Source: DASVLX01 sp035552275 (GTDB lineage: Bacteria > Actinomycetota > Actinomycetes > Mycobacteriales > Pseudonocardiaceae). From it: DNA of 14,106 nt. The notes below the pieces were generated by a model. It was not told the origin of the DNA and did no database searches. It saw only the letters and a program-made list of their open reading frames with translations. The stretch spans positions 1-14,106 of the forward strand of contig DASZLR010000113.1 of NCBI GenBank assembly GCA_035552275.1, read 5' to 3'. This document shows positions 6,386 to 13,365 of this stretch, one piece after another. Within the stretch, counting starts at the first letter, position 1. The number at the start of each line of letters is the position of its first letter. A program made the position numbers and the translations under genes.

Positions 6386-7177
6386 GTGAGCCGGATTCCG
6401 GTCGGTCTGTCCACCGCCTCGGTCTGGCCGCAACCGGCGGCCGCGGCCTTCGAGATGGCCGCCGAACTCGGCTACGACGGCGTCGAGGTGATGGTCTGGG
6501 CCGATCCGGCCAGCCAGGACGCCCGCGCCCTCGGCCGGCTCGCCGATCAGCACCGGATGCCGGTGCTGGCCGTGCACGCGCCCTGCCTGCTGGTCAGCCA
6601 GCGGGTGTGGTCGGCCGATCCGGTGGTGCGGCTGCGCCGGGCGGTGACGCTGGCGACCGAGCTGGCCGCGCCGACCGTCGTGGTGCATCCGCCGTTTCGC
6701 TGGCAGCGCGGCTACGCCGACGGGTTCGCCGAACTGCTGACCGAACTCGAGGACGACGCCGGGGTCGCGCTGGCCGTGGAGAACATGTTCACCGTCGCGC
6801 CGCTGCCCCGCCAGGAGTGGCGGGTGTCGGCGTACCGGCCGTCGATCGACCCGACCGACGTCGGCCACCGGCACTACACGATCGACCTTTCGCACACCGC
6901 CGCCGCCGGGATGGACGCGCTGGAACTGGCGAAGCGGATGGGCGGCGGGCTGACCCACGTGCACCTCGCCGACGGCTCCGGAGCGCCGCGCGACGAGCAT
7001 CTGGTGCCCGGTCGGGGCTCACAGCCCTGCGATCGGCTCTGTGCGTCGCTGACCAGCAACGGGTTCGCCGGGCAGGTCATCGTGGAGATCAGCACCCGGC
7101 GGGCGCCGGACCGACTAACGCGGCTGCGGGACCTGGCGGACTCGCTGCGGTTCGCTCGGCGCAACCTCGGCTACTAG
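6386..7177 (+). CDS. Sugar phosphate isomerase/epimerase-like TIM-barrel protein
   Basis: A 263-residue xylose isomerase-like (AP endonuclease 2 superfamily) TIM barrel, the counterpart of Rv0498. The metal-binding residues expected of an active member can all be seen: E132 (VENMF), D167/H170 (TIDLSH), H191/H193 (THVHL), D203/H205 (RDEH) and E234 (VEIST). N-terminal strands GLSTASVW and GYDGVEVMVW, and VLAVHAP, VVVHPP, are the repeating beta strands. It follows the membrane protein gene by seven bases and is probably co-transcribed. The family includes sugar and inositol isomerases, epimerases and endonuclease IV; the substrate cannot be told from sequence. Confidence 0.85.
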   Translation: MSRIPVGLSTASVWPQPAAAAFEMAAELGYDGVEVMVWADPASQDARALGRLADQHRMPVLAVHAPCLLVSQRVWSADPVVRLRRAVTLATELAAPTVVVHPPFRWQRGYADGFAELLTELEDDAGVALAVENMFTVAPLPRQEWRVSAYRPSIDPTDVGHRHYTIDLSHTAAAGMDALELAKRMGGGLTHVHLADGSGAPRDEHLVPGRGSQPCDRLCASLTSNGFAGQVIVEISTRRAPDRLTRLRDLADSLRFARRNLGY

Positions 7178-7202
7178 CGACCCGTGGCCCCGCGTGAGGC
7201 CG

Positions 7203-7208
7203 TAGTCT
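7203..7208 (+). promoter_or_regulatory. -10 element (TAGTCT) of proline dehydrogenase
   Basis: TAGTCT ends seven bases before the GTG at 7216; no ribosome-binding site is present in GCGATCC. This predicts a leaderless transcript starting at or next to the GTG, and separates the proline dehydrogenase from the upstream operon. Confidence 0.5.
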
Positions 7209-7215
7209 GCGATCC

Positions 7216-8142
7216 GTGAACCCACTCCGTTCCACGATCCTGGCGGCCGCCGGGAACGACGCGATTCGGCGGTTCGTGGCGGGCGCGCCGTTCTCGCGGG
7301 ATGTGGTGCGCCGGTTCGTCGCCGGCGAGTCGGCGGCGGCCGCGGTCGCCGTCACCGGCCGGCTGGTCGCCGAGGGCATCCAGGTCAGCCTGGACTATCT
7401 CGGCGAGGACACCACGGACGCGGCGCAGGCCGAGAACACCGTGCTGGCGTACCAGGAACTGCTGGACGCGCTGCACGCCGACGGGCTGACCGAGCACGCC
7501 GAGGTGAGCGTGAAGCTGTCCGCGGTCGGCGGCAAGCTGGACGCGGCCCTGGCGGCCGACAACGCCGCCCGGATCTGCGCCGCCGCGGAGCGGGCCGGCA
7601 CCGTCGTCACCCTGGACATGGAGGATCACGGCAGCACCGACCTGACCCTGCGGGTGCTGGGCGAGCTGCGCCGCAAGTACCCGCGCACCGGGGCGGTCCT
7701 GCAGGCCTACCTGCGCCGCACCCTGGACGATTGCCGGGAGCTGGCCGGGCCGGAATCGCGGGTGCGGCTGTGCAAGGGCGCCTACGCCGAGCCGGACTCG
7801 GTCGCCTTCGCCGAGCCGCACCAGGTCGACCTGAACTACCTGCGGTGCGTGAACGTGTTGCTGGCGGGGCACGGCTATCCCATGTTCGCCACCCACGATC
7901 CCCGGCTGCTGCGGATCATCGGGGAACGGGCGCGGTGGCACAACCGCAAACCCGGCGGCTACGAATACCAGATGTTGTACGGCATCCGGCCGGACGAGCA
8001 GCGGCGGCTGACGCAGGCCGGTGAGACGGTCCGGGTGTACGTGCCCTACGGCGAGCAGTGGTACGGGTATCTGATGCGAAGACTGGCCGAAAGACCGGCG
8101 AATATCGCCTTCTTCGCGAGGGCGCTGGTGAGTCGCGGGTGA
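7216..8142 (+). CDS. Proline dehydrogenase (monofunctional, FAD-dependent)
   Basis: Oxidises L-proline to pyrroline-5-carboxylate with FAD, the first step of proline breakdown. It is 308 residues, the length of the monofunctional bacterial enzymes rather than bifunctional PutA. Family motifs in order: VSLDYLGEDTTD, EVSVKLSAVG, TLDMEDHGST, VLQAYLRRT, RVRLCKGAYAEP, FATHDPRL, EYQMLYGIRPDE, VRVYVPYGEQWYGYLMRRLAERP. The last includes the substrate-carboxylate-binding Y-x-x-R-R. The partner P5C dehydrogenase is not in the window. The M. tuberculosis block lacks this gene at this place (its proline dehydrogenase is elsewhere), so it looks like an insertion or rearrangement specific to this lineage. 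Confidence 0.93.
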   Translation: MNPLRSTILAAAGNDAIRRFVAGAPFSRDVVRRFVAGESAAAAVAVTGRLVAEGIQVSLDYLGEDTTDAAQAENTVLAYQELLDALHADGLTEHAEVSVKLSAVGGKLDAALAADNAARICAAAERAGTVVTLDMEDHGSTDLTLRVLGELRRKYPRTGAVLQAYLRRTLDDCRELAGPESRVRLCKGAYAEPDSVAFAEPHQVDLNYLRCVNVLLAGHGYPMFATHDPRLLRIIGERARWHNRKPGGYEYQMLYGIRPDEQRRLTQAGETVRVYVPYGEQWYGYLMRRLAERPANIAFFARALVSRG

Positions 8143-8173
8143 CATCCGGTACACATCCGCCGCGCGGTGAGGG

Positions 8174-8179
8174 CAGGAT
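8174..8179 (+). promoter_or_regulatory. Possible -10 element (CAGGAT) of the thioesterase gene
   Basis: CAGGAT ends seven bases before the GTG at 8187. It matches the actinobacterial -10 consensus except for the first base, and the spacing is that of leaderless genes. It is the weakest of the series and the gene may instead be read from the proline dehydrogenase transcript. Confidence 0.3.
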
Positions 8180-8186
8180 CGGCGCG

Positions 8187-9029
8187 GTGACCGAAGTACG
8201 AATTCCTGGGGGCACGTTCGCCGCGGCGAGCGCGGTCCGATCGCTGGGGGATGGCACCTTCACCGCGGATCTGCCGGCTGAGTGGACGGTGGCCAGCCGC
8301 CCGCACGGCGGCTTCCTGATGACCCTGCTGGCCCGCGCGGCCACCGGCTCGGTGCTCGCCGCCGCCGGAACCGGCCCGGTCGACCCGCTGGCGGTCAGCG
8401 CGGAGTTCCTGCGCCCGCCCGAGGTCGGCCCGGTGCTGTTGCGCACCACGGTGCGCAAGCTGGGCCGGACCGCCAGCGTGGTGGGCGTCAGCCTGGAGCA
8501 GCGCGGCCGGGCCTGCGTGGCCGGCTCGGTCACCGTCGGCGTGCTGCCGGACCTGGACGACGACGATCCGGTGGCCTGGTCCGACCTGCCGGACGTGCCG
8601 GCCAAGCCGCCGGCCAACGCGCTGGACGTCGCCGCCATGCCCGCGGCCAGTTCGTTCCACCTGACCAGCGCCTGCGATATCCGACTTGACCCGATGAACA
8701 CCGGGTTCCTGCACAGCAAGGCCGGCGATCCGCTGACGCTGCGGCTGTGGGTGATGCCCCGAGCCGGCGTGGTGGACCCGCTGTTCGCCCTGGTCGCCGG
8801 CGATGTGTCGATGCCGGTCGCACTGAACCTGGGCCGGTACGGCTGGTCGCCGACGGTGCAGCTGACCGCGTTGCTGCGGGCCCGGCCGGCGCCGGGCTGG
8901 CTGCGCCTGGAAGTCACCAGCCGCGCGGTGCACGGCCAGTGGTTCGACGAGGACGCCACCGTGATCGACTCGGCCGGCCGGCTGGTCTGCCAGTGCCGGC
9001 AGCTGGCGCTGACGCCGATCCAGCGGTAG
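8187..9029 (+). CDS. Acyl-CoA thioesterase-like double hot-dog protein
   Basis: A 280-residue member of the thioesterase-like (4HBT_3/TesB-type) superfamily, predicted to cleave acyl-CoA or bind acyl chains in the cytoplasm. The first hot-dog domain shows the typical start (LGDGTFTADLPAEWTV), the helix motif RPHGGFLMTLLARA and SAEFLRPPEVGPV; the second includes DPLFALVAGD and the end motif GQWFDEDATVIDSAGRLV. The GTG at 8187 is preferred because the conserved domain starts soon after it. An in-frame GTG at 8139, overlapping the proline dehydrogenase stop, would add 16 residues and cannot be excluded. The substrate is unknown. It occupies the place of Rv0499 in M. tuberculosis. Confidence 0.8.
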   Translation: MTEVRIPGGTFAAASAVRSLGDGTFTADLPAEWTVASRPHGGFLMTLLARAATGSVLAAAGTGPVDPLAVSAEFLRPPEVGPVLLRTTVRKLGRTASVVGVSLEQRGRACVAGSVTVGVLPDLDDDDPVAWSDLPDVPAKPPANALDVAAMPAASSFHLTSACDIRLDPMNTGFLHSKAGDPLTLRLWVMPRAGVVDPLFALVAGDVSMPVALNLGRYGWSPTVQLTALLRARPAPGWLRLEVTSRAVHGQWFDEDATVIDSAGRLVCQCRQLALTPIQR

Positions 9030-9055
9030 TCGATTCACCCGGACGGCTGGGCTGG

Positions 9056-9061
9056 CATGCT
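9056..9061 (+). promoter_or_regulatory. -10 element (CATGCT) of proC
   Basis: CATGCT ends seven bases before the proC ATG at 9069, with no Shine-Dalgarno sequence between. It deviates from TANNNT only at the first base. A leaderless proC transcript is likely. Confidence 0.4.
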
Positions 9062-9068
9062 GTCGGGC

Positions 9069-9878
9069 ATGACCACGATCGCGGTCCTGGGCGCGGGAAA
9101 AATCGGTGAGGCGCTGCTGTCCGGATTGCTGCAGGCCGGCCGGAAAGCGGACGAGCTGCTGTTCACCGAGCGGTATCCACAGCGCTGCGACGAGCTCACC
9201 GCGCAGTACGGCGTGCGCGGCGTGACGGTGACCGATGCCGCCGAGCAGGCCGGGGTGCTGGTGGTCGCGGTCAAGCCGCAGGACATCGAGCCGCTGCTGG
9301 CCGAGCTGGCCACCGTCATCCGACCGGGCACGCTGGTGGTGTCGCTGTGCGCCGGCCTGCCGACCGCGCTGTACGAGCGGCGGCTGCCCGAGCACACCCC
9401 GGTGGTGCGGGTCATGCCGAACACGCCGATGGTGGTCGGCGAGGCGATGAGCGCGATCTCGGCCGGGAAATACGCGACCGAGGCACACCTGGCGATGGCG
9501 GAGGAGATGCTGTCGGCGGTCGGCGAGGTGATCCAGGTGCCGGAGTCGCAGCAGGACGCGGTGACCGCGCTGTCCGGCTCCGGTCCGGCGTACTTCTACT
9601 ATCTGGTCGAGGCGATGATCGACGCCGGCATCCTGCTCGGCCTGCCCCGCGCGGTCGCCGAGAAACTGATCGTCCAGTCGGCGGTCGGTTCGGCGAAGAT
9701 GCTCGCCGAGAGCGACGAGCATCCGGTCATCCTGCGCGAAGCGGTCACCTCGCCCGGCGGCACGACGATCATGGCGATCCGCGAGTTGGAACGGCACGGC
9801 GTGCGCGCGGCGCTGCTGGCCGCGATCGAGGCGGCCCGGGACCGGTCGGTCGAGTTGGGCCGGCAGCACGAGGGATGA
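9069..9878 (+). CDS. proC: Pyrroline-5-carboxylate reductase
   Basis: Reduces pyrroline-5-carboxylate to L-proline with NAD(P)H, the last step of proline synthesis. It is 269 residues, normal for the family. The N-terminal Rossmann fold has GAGKIGEAL (residues 8-16) and VVAVKPQDIE; RVMPNTPMVVGEAMSA is the conserved strand-loop near the active site; the C-terminal dimer domain has ALSGSGPAYFYYLVEAM and the P5CR signature REAVTSPGGTTIMAI. The ATG at 9069 is chosen over an in-frame ATG at 9057, which lies within the predicted -10. The gene ends before a strong hairpin. Confidence 0.96.
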   Translation: MTTIAVLGAGKIGEALLSGLLQAGRKADELLFTERYPQRCDELTAQYGVRGVTVTDAAEQAGVLVVAVKPQDIEPLLAELATVIRPGTLVVSLCAGLPTALYERRLPEHTPVVRVMPNTPMVVGEAMSAISAGKYATEAHLAMAEEMLSAVGEVIQVPESQQDAVTALSGSGPAYFYYLVEAMIDAGILLGLPRAVAEKLIVQSAVGSAKMLAESDEHPVILREAVTSPGGTTIMAIRELERHGVRAALLAAIEAARDRSVELGRQHEG

Positions 9879-9905
9879 ACCAAACCCGCTCCTGCCGGCG
9901 GATAC

Positions 9906-9926
9906 CGGTGACCCCGCCGGTCACCG
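9906..9926. terminator. Hairpin between convergent proC and the S41 remnant
   Basis: CGGTGACC (9906-9913), loop CCGCC, GGTCACCG (9919-9926): an 8-bp perfect stem. There is no T-run on either side, as is common for actinobacterial terminators. It lies 28 bases after the proC stop and overlaps the stop codon of the opposing S41 remnant, so it could work in both directions. Confidence 0.5.
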
Positions 9927-10503
9927 ACAGCTGGACAGCCACCTGACGGCGGTGCGGATCGGGTCGATGCCGGTGCGCGGCTCGTCCGGCGCGATCGCCT
10001 CGGCGTATTCGCGGCCCTGCCGGTCCACGGCGACCGAGACGGTGATCACCAGCGCGGATCCGTCCAGCAGCTCGTGGGTGACGGTGCCGGTCGGCACGCC
10101 GGCGGTGGCGCTGCCAAAGGTGCGGGTTCGCGCACGGCCGCGGAAGGCGACCACCAGCCCCTCACCGGCACTGGCGGTCCGCCGGTCGTGCAGCACGGCC
10201 ACCGGCACGTCCGGGGCGTCGGCCGGACCGGGCGGGAGTTCGAGGACCGTGGCCGAGATCGCGGCCGTGCGGTTGACGACGGCCAGTCGGTTGGCCACGA
10301 GCGGCGGCTGGGCGGAGCCGGCTGTGCCGGTCGCCCAGCGCCGTCAGCGCCGGTTCGAGGGCGTCTGCGAGCCGGCGGCCGGCCCCGGTCCGGTCGAGCA
10401 CCTGGCGTTCCACCACCGGCCAGTCGACCCGGTCGGCGTAGAACGCGTGGTCGCGCAGCAGGCGAAGGGCCTGGACGGCGCAGGCGACGGTGTCAGCACC
10501 CAC
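9921..10503 (-). pseudogene. Broken S41-family peptidase (tail-specific protease-like)
   Basis: From a GTG at 10503 one frame encodes a typical N-terminal helical segment (VACAVQALRLLRDHAF, DWPVVERQVLD, LEPALTALGDRHSRL). Near 10290-10312 the reading moves to the next frame, which continues to 9921 with VAVLHDRRTASAGEGLVVAF, the S41 motif holding the catalytic serine (T-A-S-A-G-E), then TFGSATAGVPTGTVTHELLDGS. Only about 30 residues separate the two parts. Intact relatives have more than a hundred there, including the strand and glycine-rich loop of the active site, which I cannot find. So the gene has both an internal deletion and a frameshift. The conserved end suggests recent decay. A short product from an internal GTG/ATG near 10298 (125 aa) could still be made, but would lack most of the fold. 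Confidence 0.6.
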
Positions 10504-10677
10504 GCCACCATCATGCAGAGTGCCGAGCCCGTTCCCCCATTCGAGTGAACGAGGATTAGCTGTCTCGGCCGTCGCATCAGTCCCACCCGCACCGCTACCC
10601 TCGATAGAGCACGTGCGTGTCGGTATCGCCGGTGGGGAAGCCGGCGGCGCGACGCGTGTCGAAGGACGCGGTGAATC
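10504..10677 (+). promoter_or_regulatory. Intergenic region before the HTH gene, with ribosome-binding site
   Basis: This 174-bp stretch separates the divergent S41 remnant and the HTH gene. A possible -10, TACCCT, lies at 10596-10601, giving a leader of about 70 bases. GAAGGA (10661-10666) is a Shine-Dalgarno sequence 11 bases before the ATG at 10678. In contrast to most genes in the window, this one therefore seems to have a leader. I see no riboswitch-like structure. Confidence 0.4.
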
Positions 10678-10908
10678 ATGCCGACACAGAAGTCGCCCGA
10701 GCAGAAGGAGATCGGCCCTCCCCGGCTGGACGCGATGGACTTCCTGACTGTGGCCGAGGTGGCCGCCATGATGCGGGTGTCCAAGATGACCGTGTACCGG
10801 CTGGTGCACTCCGGCGAGCTGCCGGCGGTGCGGGTGGGCAAGTCGTTCCGAGTGCCTGAACCGGCCGTCCACGAGTACCTGCGTAACGCCTATTACGACG
10901 CCGGGTAA
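10678..10908 (+). CDS. Excisionase-type helix-turn-helix protein (76 aa)
   Basis: A small DNA-binding protein with one MerR-like/excisionase-family winged HTH (about residues 22-70): FLTVAEVAAMMRVSKMTVYR is the helix-turn-helix, followed by the wing LPAVRVGKSFRVPEPAV. It corresponds to Rv0500A of M. tuberculosis and sits in the same place, between proC and bS22, so despite the excisionase label it is a conserved chromosomal gene and not part of a mobile element. The targets are unknown. The first 20 residues are polar and probably disordered; an internal ATG (10735) is an alternative start but has no better ribosome-binding site. Confidence 0.85.
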   Translation: MPTQKSPEQKEIGPPRLDAMDFLTVAEVAAMMRVSKMTVYRLVHSGELPAVRVGKSFRVPEPAVHEYLRNAYYDAG

Positions 10909-10978
10909 ACTCGAGGGGCCGTTCGTGCGCACGCCCCGGTGTGACCGCATGTCCCGGGGTGGTGCCAGCCGGCACGGC

Positions 10979-11000
10979 CGACTACGACACCGACTACGAC
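10979..11000. repeat. Direct repeat CGACTACGAC, 12-bp period
   Basis: CGACTACGAC is present at 10979-10988 and 10991-11000, two bases apart, in the 133-bp gap between the HTH gene and the bS22 gene. Two same-face copies about 40-60 bases before a start codon could be an operator. A role for the neighbouring HTH protein is possible but unproven. Confidence 0.4.
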
Positions 11001-11030
11001 GCAGTACCGACAGCAACGACTGAAGACAGT

Positions 11031-11036
11031 GAGGGA
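11031..11036 (+). promoter_or_regulatory. Shine-Dalgarno site GAGGGA of the bS22 gene
   Basis: GAGGGA lies five bases before the ATG at 11042. It supports translation of the very short frame that follows. It is one of the clearest ribosome-binding sites in the window, where most starts have none. Confidence 0.6.
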
Positions 11037-11041
11037 CCCGC

Positions 11042-11143
11042 ATGGGCTCGGTCATCAAGAAGCGCCGCAAGCGCATGTCGAAGAAGAAGCACCGCAAGCT
11101 GCTGCGGAAGACCCGCCACGCACGTCGTAAGCAAGGCAAGTAA
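11042..11143 (+). CDS. Ribosomal protein bS22 (AURKAIP1/COX24-type, 33 aa)
   Basis: A 33-residue, extremely basic protein: MGSVIKKRRKRMSKKKHRK and then LLRKTRHARRKQGK. About two-thirds of residues are Lys, Arg or His. It is nearly identical to the mycobacterial protein Rv0500B, known from M. smegmatis ribosome structures as bS22, which binds 16S rRNA of the small subunit near the decoding region. The gene has a good Shine-Dalgarno sequence just before the ATG and a strong hairpin right after the stop, so it is a complete small transcription unit or the end of one starting at the HTH gene. Its size means many gene finders miss it. Identification rests on sequence match and identical gene order. 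Confidence 0.9.
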   Translation: MGSVIKKRRKRMSKKKHRKLLRKTRHARRKQGK

Positions 11144-11157
11144 GCCTGTTCTCCGCG

Positions 11158-11192
11158 CTGGCCCGTCCCCTGTCGTTTCGGGGGCGGGCCAG
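11158..11192 (+). terminator. Strong hairpin after bS22
   Basis: A 13-bp stem, CTGGCCCGTCCCC (11158-11170) with GGGGGCGGGCCAG (11180-11192), containing one T-G wobble and a 9-base loop TGTCGTTTC. There is no T-tract, but the GC-rich stem 14 bases after the bS22 stop is the clearest terminator-like structure in the window. Confidence 0.75.
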
Positions 11193-11282
11193 TGGCGTGT
11201 CTGATGCTGTTCGGCGCTACCCATGGACAACCCGCGTGAGCTGCGTAAAGTGCTCGTCAGGCAGCAACGGGTTGGGGTTTGG

Positions 11283-12323
11283 ATGACGCCCAAGGTCGTT
11301 CTCGTGACCGGAGTCAGCGGTTACCTCGCCGGCGCGCTCGCGGCGCGGCTGGCCGAGGATCCGGCGTGTGCCCGGGTGATCGGCGTCGACACCACCGCAC
11401 CGGCACCGGCACTGCGCGAGCAACTCGGCCGGGCGGAGTTCGTCCGGGCCGACATCCGCAATCCGCTGATCGGCAAGCTGATCGGCAACGCGCACGTGGA
11501 CACCGTGGTGCACGCCTCGCTGACCGCCCGCCCGGCGGCGCCCGGCGGCCGCGCCCTGCAGAAGGAGCTGAACGTCCTCGGCACGATGCAGCTGCTGGCC
11601 GCCTGCCAGCGATCGCCGCTGGTGCGCTCCCTGGTGGTCAAGTCGACGGCCGCCGTCTACGGCGCCGGGCCGGCCGATCCGGCCGCGTTCACCGAGGACA
11701 TGACGCCAAAGGAGCTGCCGTCCTCCGGCTATGCCCGGGACAACGCCGAGGTCGAGGGATACGTGCGCGGGTTCGGCCGCCGCCGGCCGGACGTGTCGAT
11801 CACCACGCTGCGGTTCACCAACCTGATCGGGCCGGGCATGGACACCGCGCTGACCCGGTACTTCGCGCTGCCCGGCCTGGTGCCCACGGTGCTCGGCCGG
11901 GACGGCCGGCTGCAACTGCTGCATCCCGAGGACGCCATCGCCGTGCTGCACCGGGCGGCGACCGTGGACCTGCCGGGTGTGTTCAACGTCGGCGGCGACG
12001 GAGTTCTGTCGCTGTCCCAGGCGATTCGCCGCGCCGGCCGGTTGCCACTGCCGCTGCCCGGACCGATCCTGGGTTCGGGAGGTCGACTGTTCCGCCGGGT
12101 CCGCCTCGGCGATCTTGGCCCGGAACAGTTGCGCTACCTCAACTTCGGCCGGGTGGTCGACACCACCCGACTCAAGGAACAGTTCGGCTACCGTCCGAAA
12201 TGGACCACCAGGCAGGCCTTCGACGACTACGTGCTCGATCGCGGCCTGCGCCCGGTGCTCGATCCGGACCGGGTGGCCGCCACCGAACGAAGAATGCTGG
12301 ACATGGTCGCGCGGCTGCGCTGA
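11283..12323 (+). CDS. NAD-dependent epimerase/dehydratase (extended SDR, GalE2-like)
   Basis: A 346-residue extended short-chain dehydrogenase, matching M. tuberculosis Rv0501 (annotated galE2) in sequence and place. The nucleotide-binding loop is TGVSGYLAG (residues 9-17), followed by VIGVDTTAP, ADIRNP and HASL. The Ser/Thr region is VKSTAAVYG. At the place of the catalytic Y-x-x-x-K it reads Y150-A-R-D-N154, so the lysine is missing. It has LQLLHPEDA and GVFNVGGDG typical of the family C-terminus. The real substrate, and even catalysis, is therefore uncertain; the GalE name is by family only. An ATG at 11223 would add 20 residues, but that part lacks the strong GC third-position bias of the gene, so I prefer 11283. 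Likely co-transcribed with the acyltransferase that follows. Confidence 0.82.
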   Translation: MTPKVVLVTGVSGYLAGALAARLAEDPACARVIGVDTTAPAPALREQLGRAEFVRADIRNPLIGKLIGNAHVDTVVHASLTARPAAPGGRALQKELNVLGTMQLLAACQRSPLVRSLVVKSTAAVYGAGPADPAAFTEDMTPKELPSSGYARDNAEVEGYVRGFGRRRPDVSITTLRFTNLIGPGMDTALTRYFALPGLVPTVLGRDGRLQLLHPEDAIAVLHRAATVDLPGVFNVGGDGVLSLSQAIRRAGRLPLPLPGPILGSGGRLFRRVRLGDLGPEQLRYLNFGRVVDTTRLKEQFGYRPKWTTRQAFDDYVLDRGLRPVLDPDRVAATERRMLDMVARLR

Positions 12324-12352
12324 CGCGACAGCCGATGGGAAGGACGGTCGCC

Positions 12353-13342
12353 GTGGCACACGCGCGAGTGATCCCGCTGGTCAACGGCATCCAGCCGGGC
12401 CGGCGGGCGATACCCGAGCAGGTCTCTCGGCCGCCGGCGGCCGAACCCAGCGCACTCGCCGGCGCCGAGTCCAGTGTGGACGTTTCGCCACCGGAGAGCG
12501 GCCAACTCGCGGACGCACTGGCCGACCTGATCGCGTTCGCCCGCCGCCGGTTGACCGGCGACTACCCGATCGACGAGTACGGCTTCGACCAGGAGCTGAC
12601 CGAAACCATGCTGCTGCCGATGTTCCGGCAGATCTACCGGCGCTGGTTCCGGGTCGAGGTGATCGGCGCGCGACACCTGCCGGTGGACGGCAGCGCGCTG
12701 TTGGTGGCCAACCATTCCGGCACCCTGCCGGTGGACTCGGCGATGACCGCGGTCGCCGTGCACGACAACACCCCCGGCGCCCGGCACCTGCGGATGCTCG
12801 GCGCGGACCTGGTGTTCCGCACGCCGCTGCTGGGCGCGCTGGCCCGCAAGACCGGGCAGACGCTGGCCTGCAACGCCGACGCCGAGCGACTGTTGCGCGA
12901 CGGCGAGTTGGTGGGTGTGTGGCCGGAGGGGTTCAAGGGCGTCGGCAAGCCGTTCCGGGACCGGTACAAGCTGCAACGGTTCGGCCGGGGCGGGTTCGTG
13001 TCGGCGGCGCTGCGCACCGGCGCGCCGATCGTGCCGTGCGCGATCGTCGGCGCGGAGGAGATCTACCCGAAGCTGGCCGACATCGCCCCGCTGGCCCGGC
13101 TGCTGGGCGTGCCGTACGTGCCGGTGACCCCGCTGTTCCCGTGGTTCGGGCCGTTGGGCCTCATTCCGTTGCCGTCCAAGTGGTACATCGAGTTCGGCGA
13201 GCCGATTCCCACCGACGGGTTCGGCGCCGGCGCCGACGACGACCCGATGCTGGTGTTCAACCTGACCGATCAGGTCCGAGAGACCATCCAGCTCTCCCTC
13301 TATCGGCTGCTTTCCCAGCGGCGCAGCGCGTTCTTCGGCTGA
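12353..13342 (+). CDS. Lysophospholipid acyltransferase family protein
   Basis: A 329-residue glycerolipid acyltransferase-like protein (Rv0502 counterpart), predicted to transfer an acyl chain to a lipid or glycolipid acceptor at the inner membrane face. The catalytic motif is NHSGTLPVD (H121, D128), a wider-spaced version of the classical H-x4-D seen in this subfamily. WPEGFKGVGKPF (P191-E192-G193) corresponds to the acceptor-binding PEG motif and PIVPCAIVGAEE to the last conserved block. Residues 1-60 are Pro/Ala-rich and probably disordered. The GTG at 12353 has GGAAGGA (12338-12344) eight bases upstream; an in-frame ATG at 12335 has none. There are 29 bases between it and the SDR gene, so they form an operon. 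Confidence 0.85.
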   Translation: MAHARVIPLVNGIQPGRRAIPEQVSRPPAAEPSALAGAESSVDVSPPESGQLADALADLIAFARRRLTGDYPIDEYGFDQELTETMLLPMFRQIYRRWFRVEVIGARHLPVDGSALLVANHSGTLPVDSAMTAVAVHDNTPGARHLRMLGADLVFRTPLLGALARKTGQTLACNADAERLLRDGELVGVWPEGFKGVGKPFRDRYKLQRFGRGGFVSAALRTGAPIVPCAIVGAEEIYPKLADIAPLARLLGVPYVPVTPLFPWFGPLGLIPLPSKWYIEFGEPIPTDGFGAGADDDPMLVFNLTDQVRETIQLSLYRLLSQRRSAFFG

Positions 13343-13359
13343 CGGGCGCCCTGAATCAG

Positions 13360-13365
13360 TACGCT
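13360..13365 (+). promoter_or_regulatory. -10 element (TACGCT) of the YbjQ-family gene
   Basis: TACGCT ends seven bases before the ATG at 13373 with no ribosome-binding site in CTGCCGC. It is a good TANNNT match at leaderless spacing, and gives this gene its own promoter just 17 bases after the acyltransferase stop. Confidence 0.5.

Noticed and set aside
4738..6414. 558-aa minus-strand open frame opposite the proline-rich gene
   Set aside because: Arg/Gly-rich translation typical of antisense to Pro-rich GC-rich DNA; the plus-strand frame has conserved ends and membrane helices.
10678..10908. Excisionase gene of a mobile element
   Set aside because: The HTH type is used by excisionases, but the gene is in its conserved place between proC and bS22 and no integrase or att site is near it.
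11279..12334. A single 687-aa plus-strand protein including the acyltransferase
   Set aside because: The part before 12335 is out of frame with the SDR gene, which occupies that DNA; the acyltransferase has its own GTG with ribosome-binding site at 12353.
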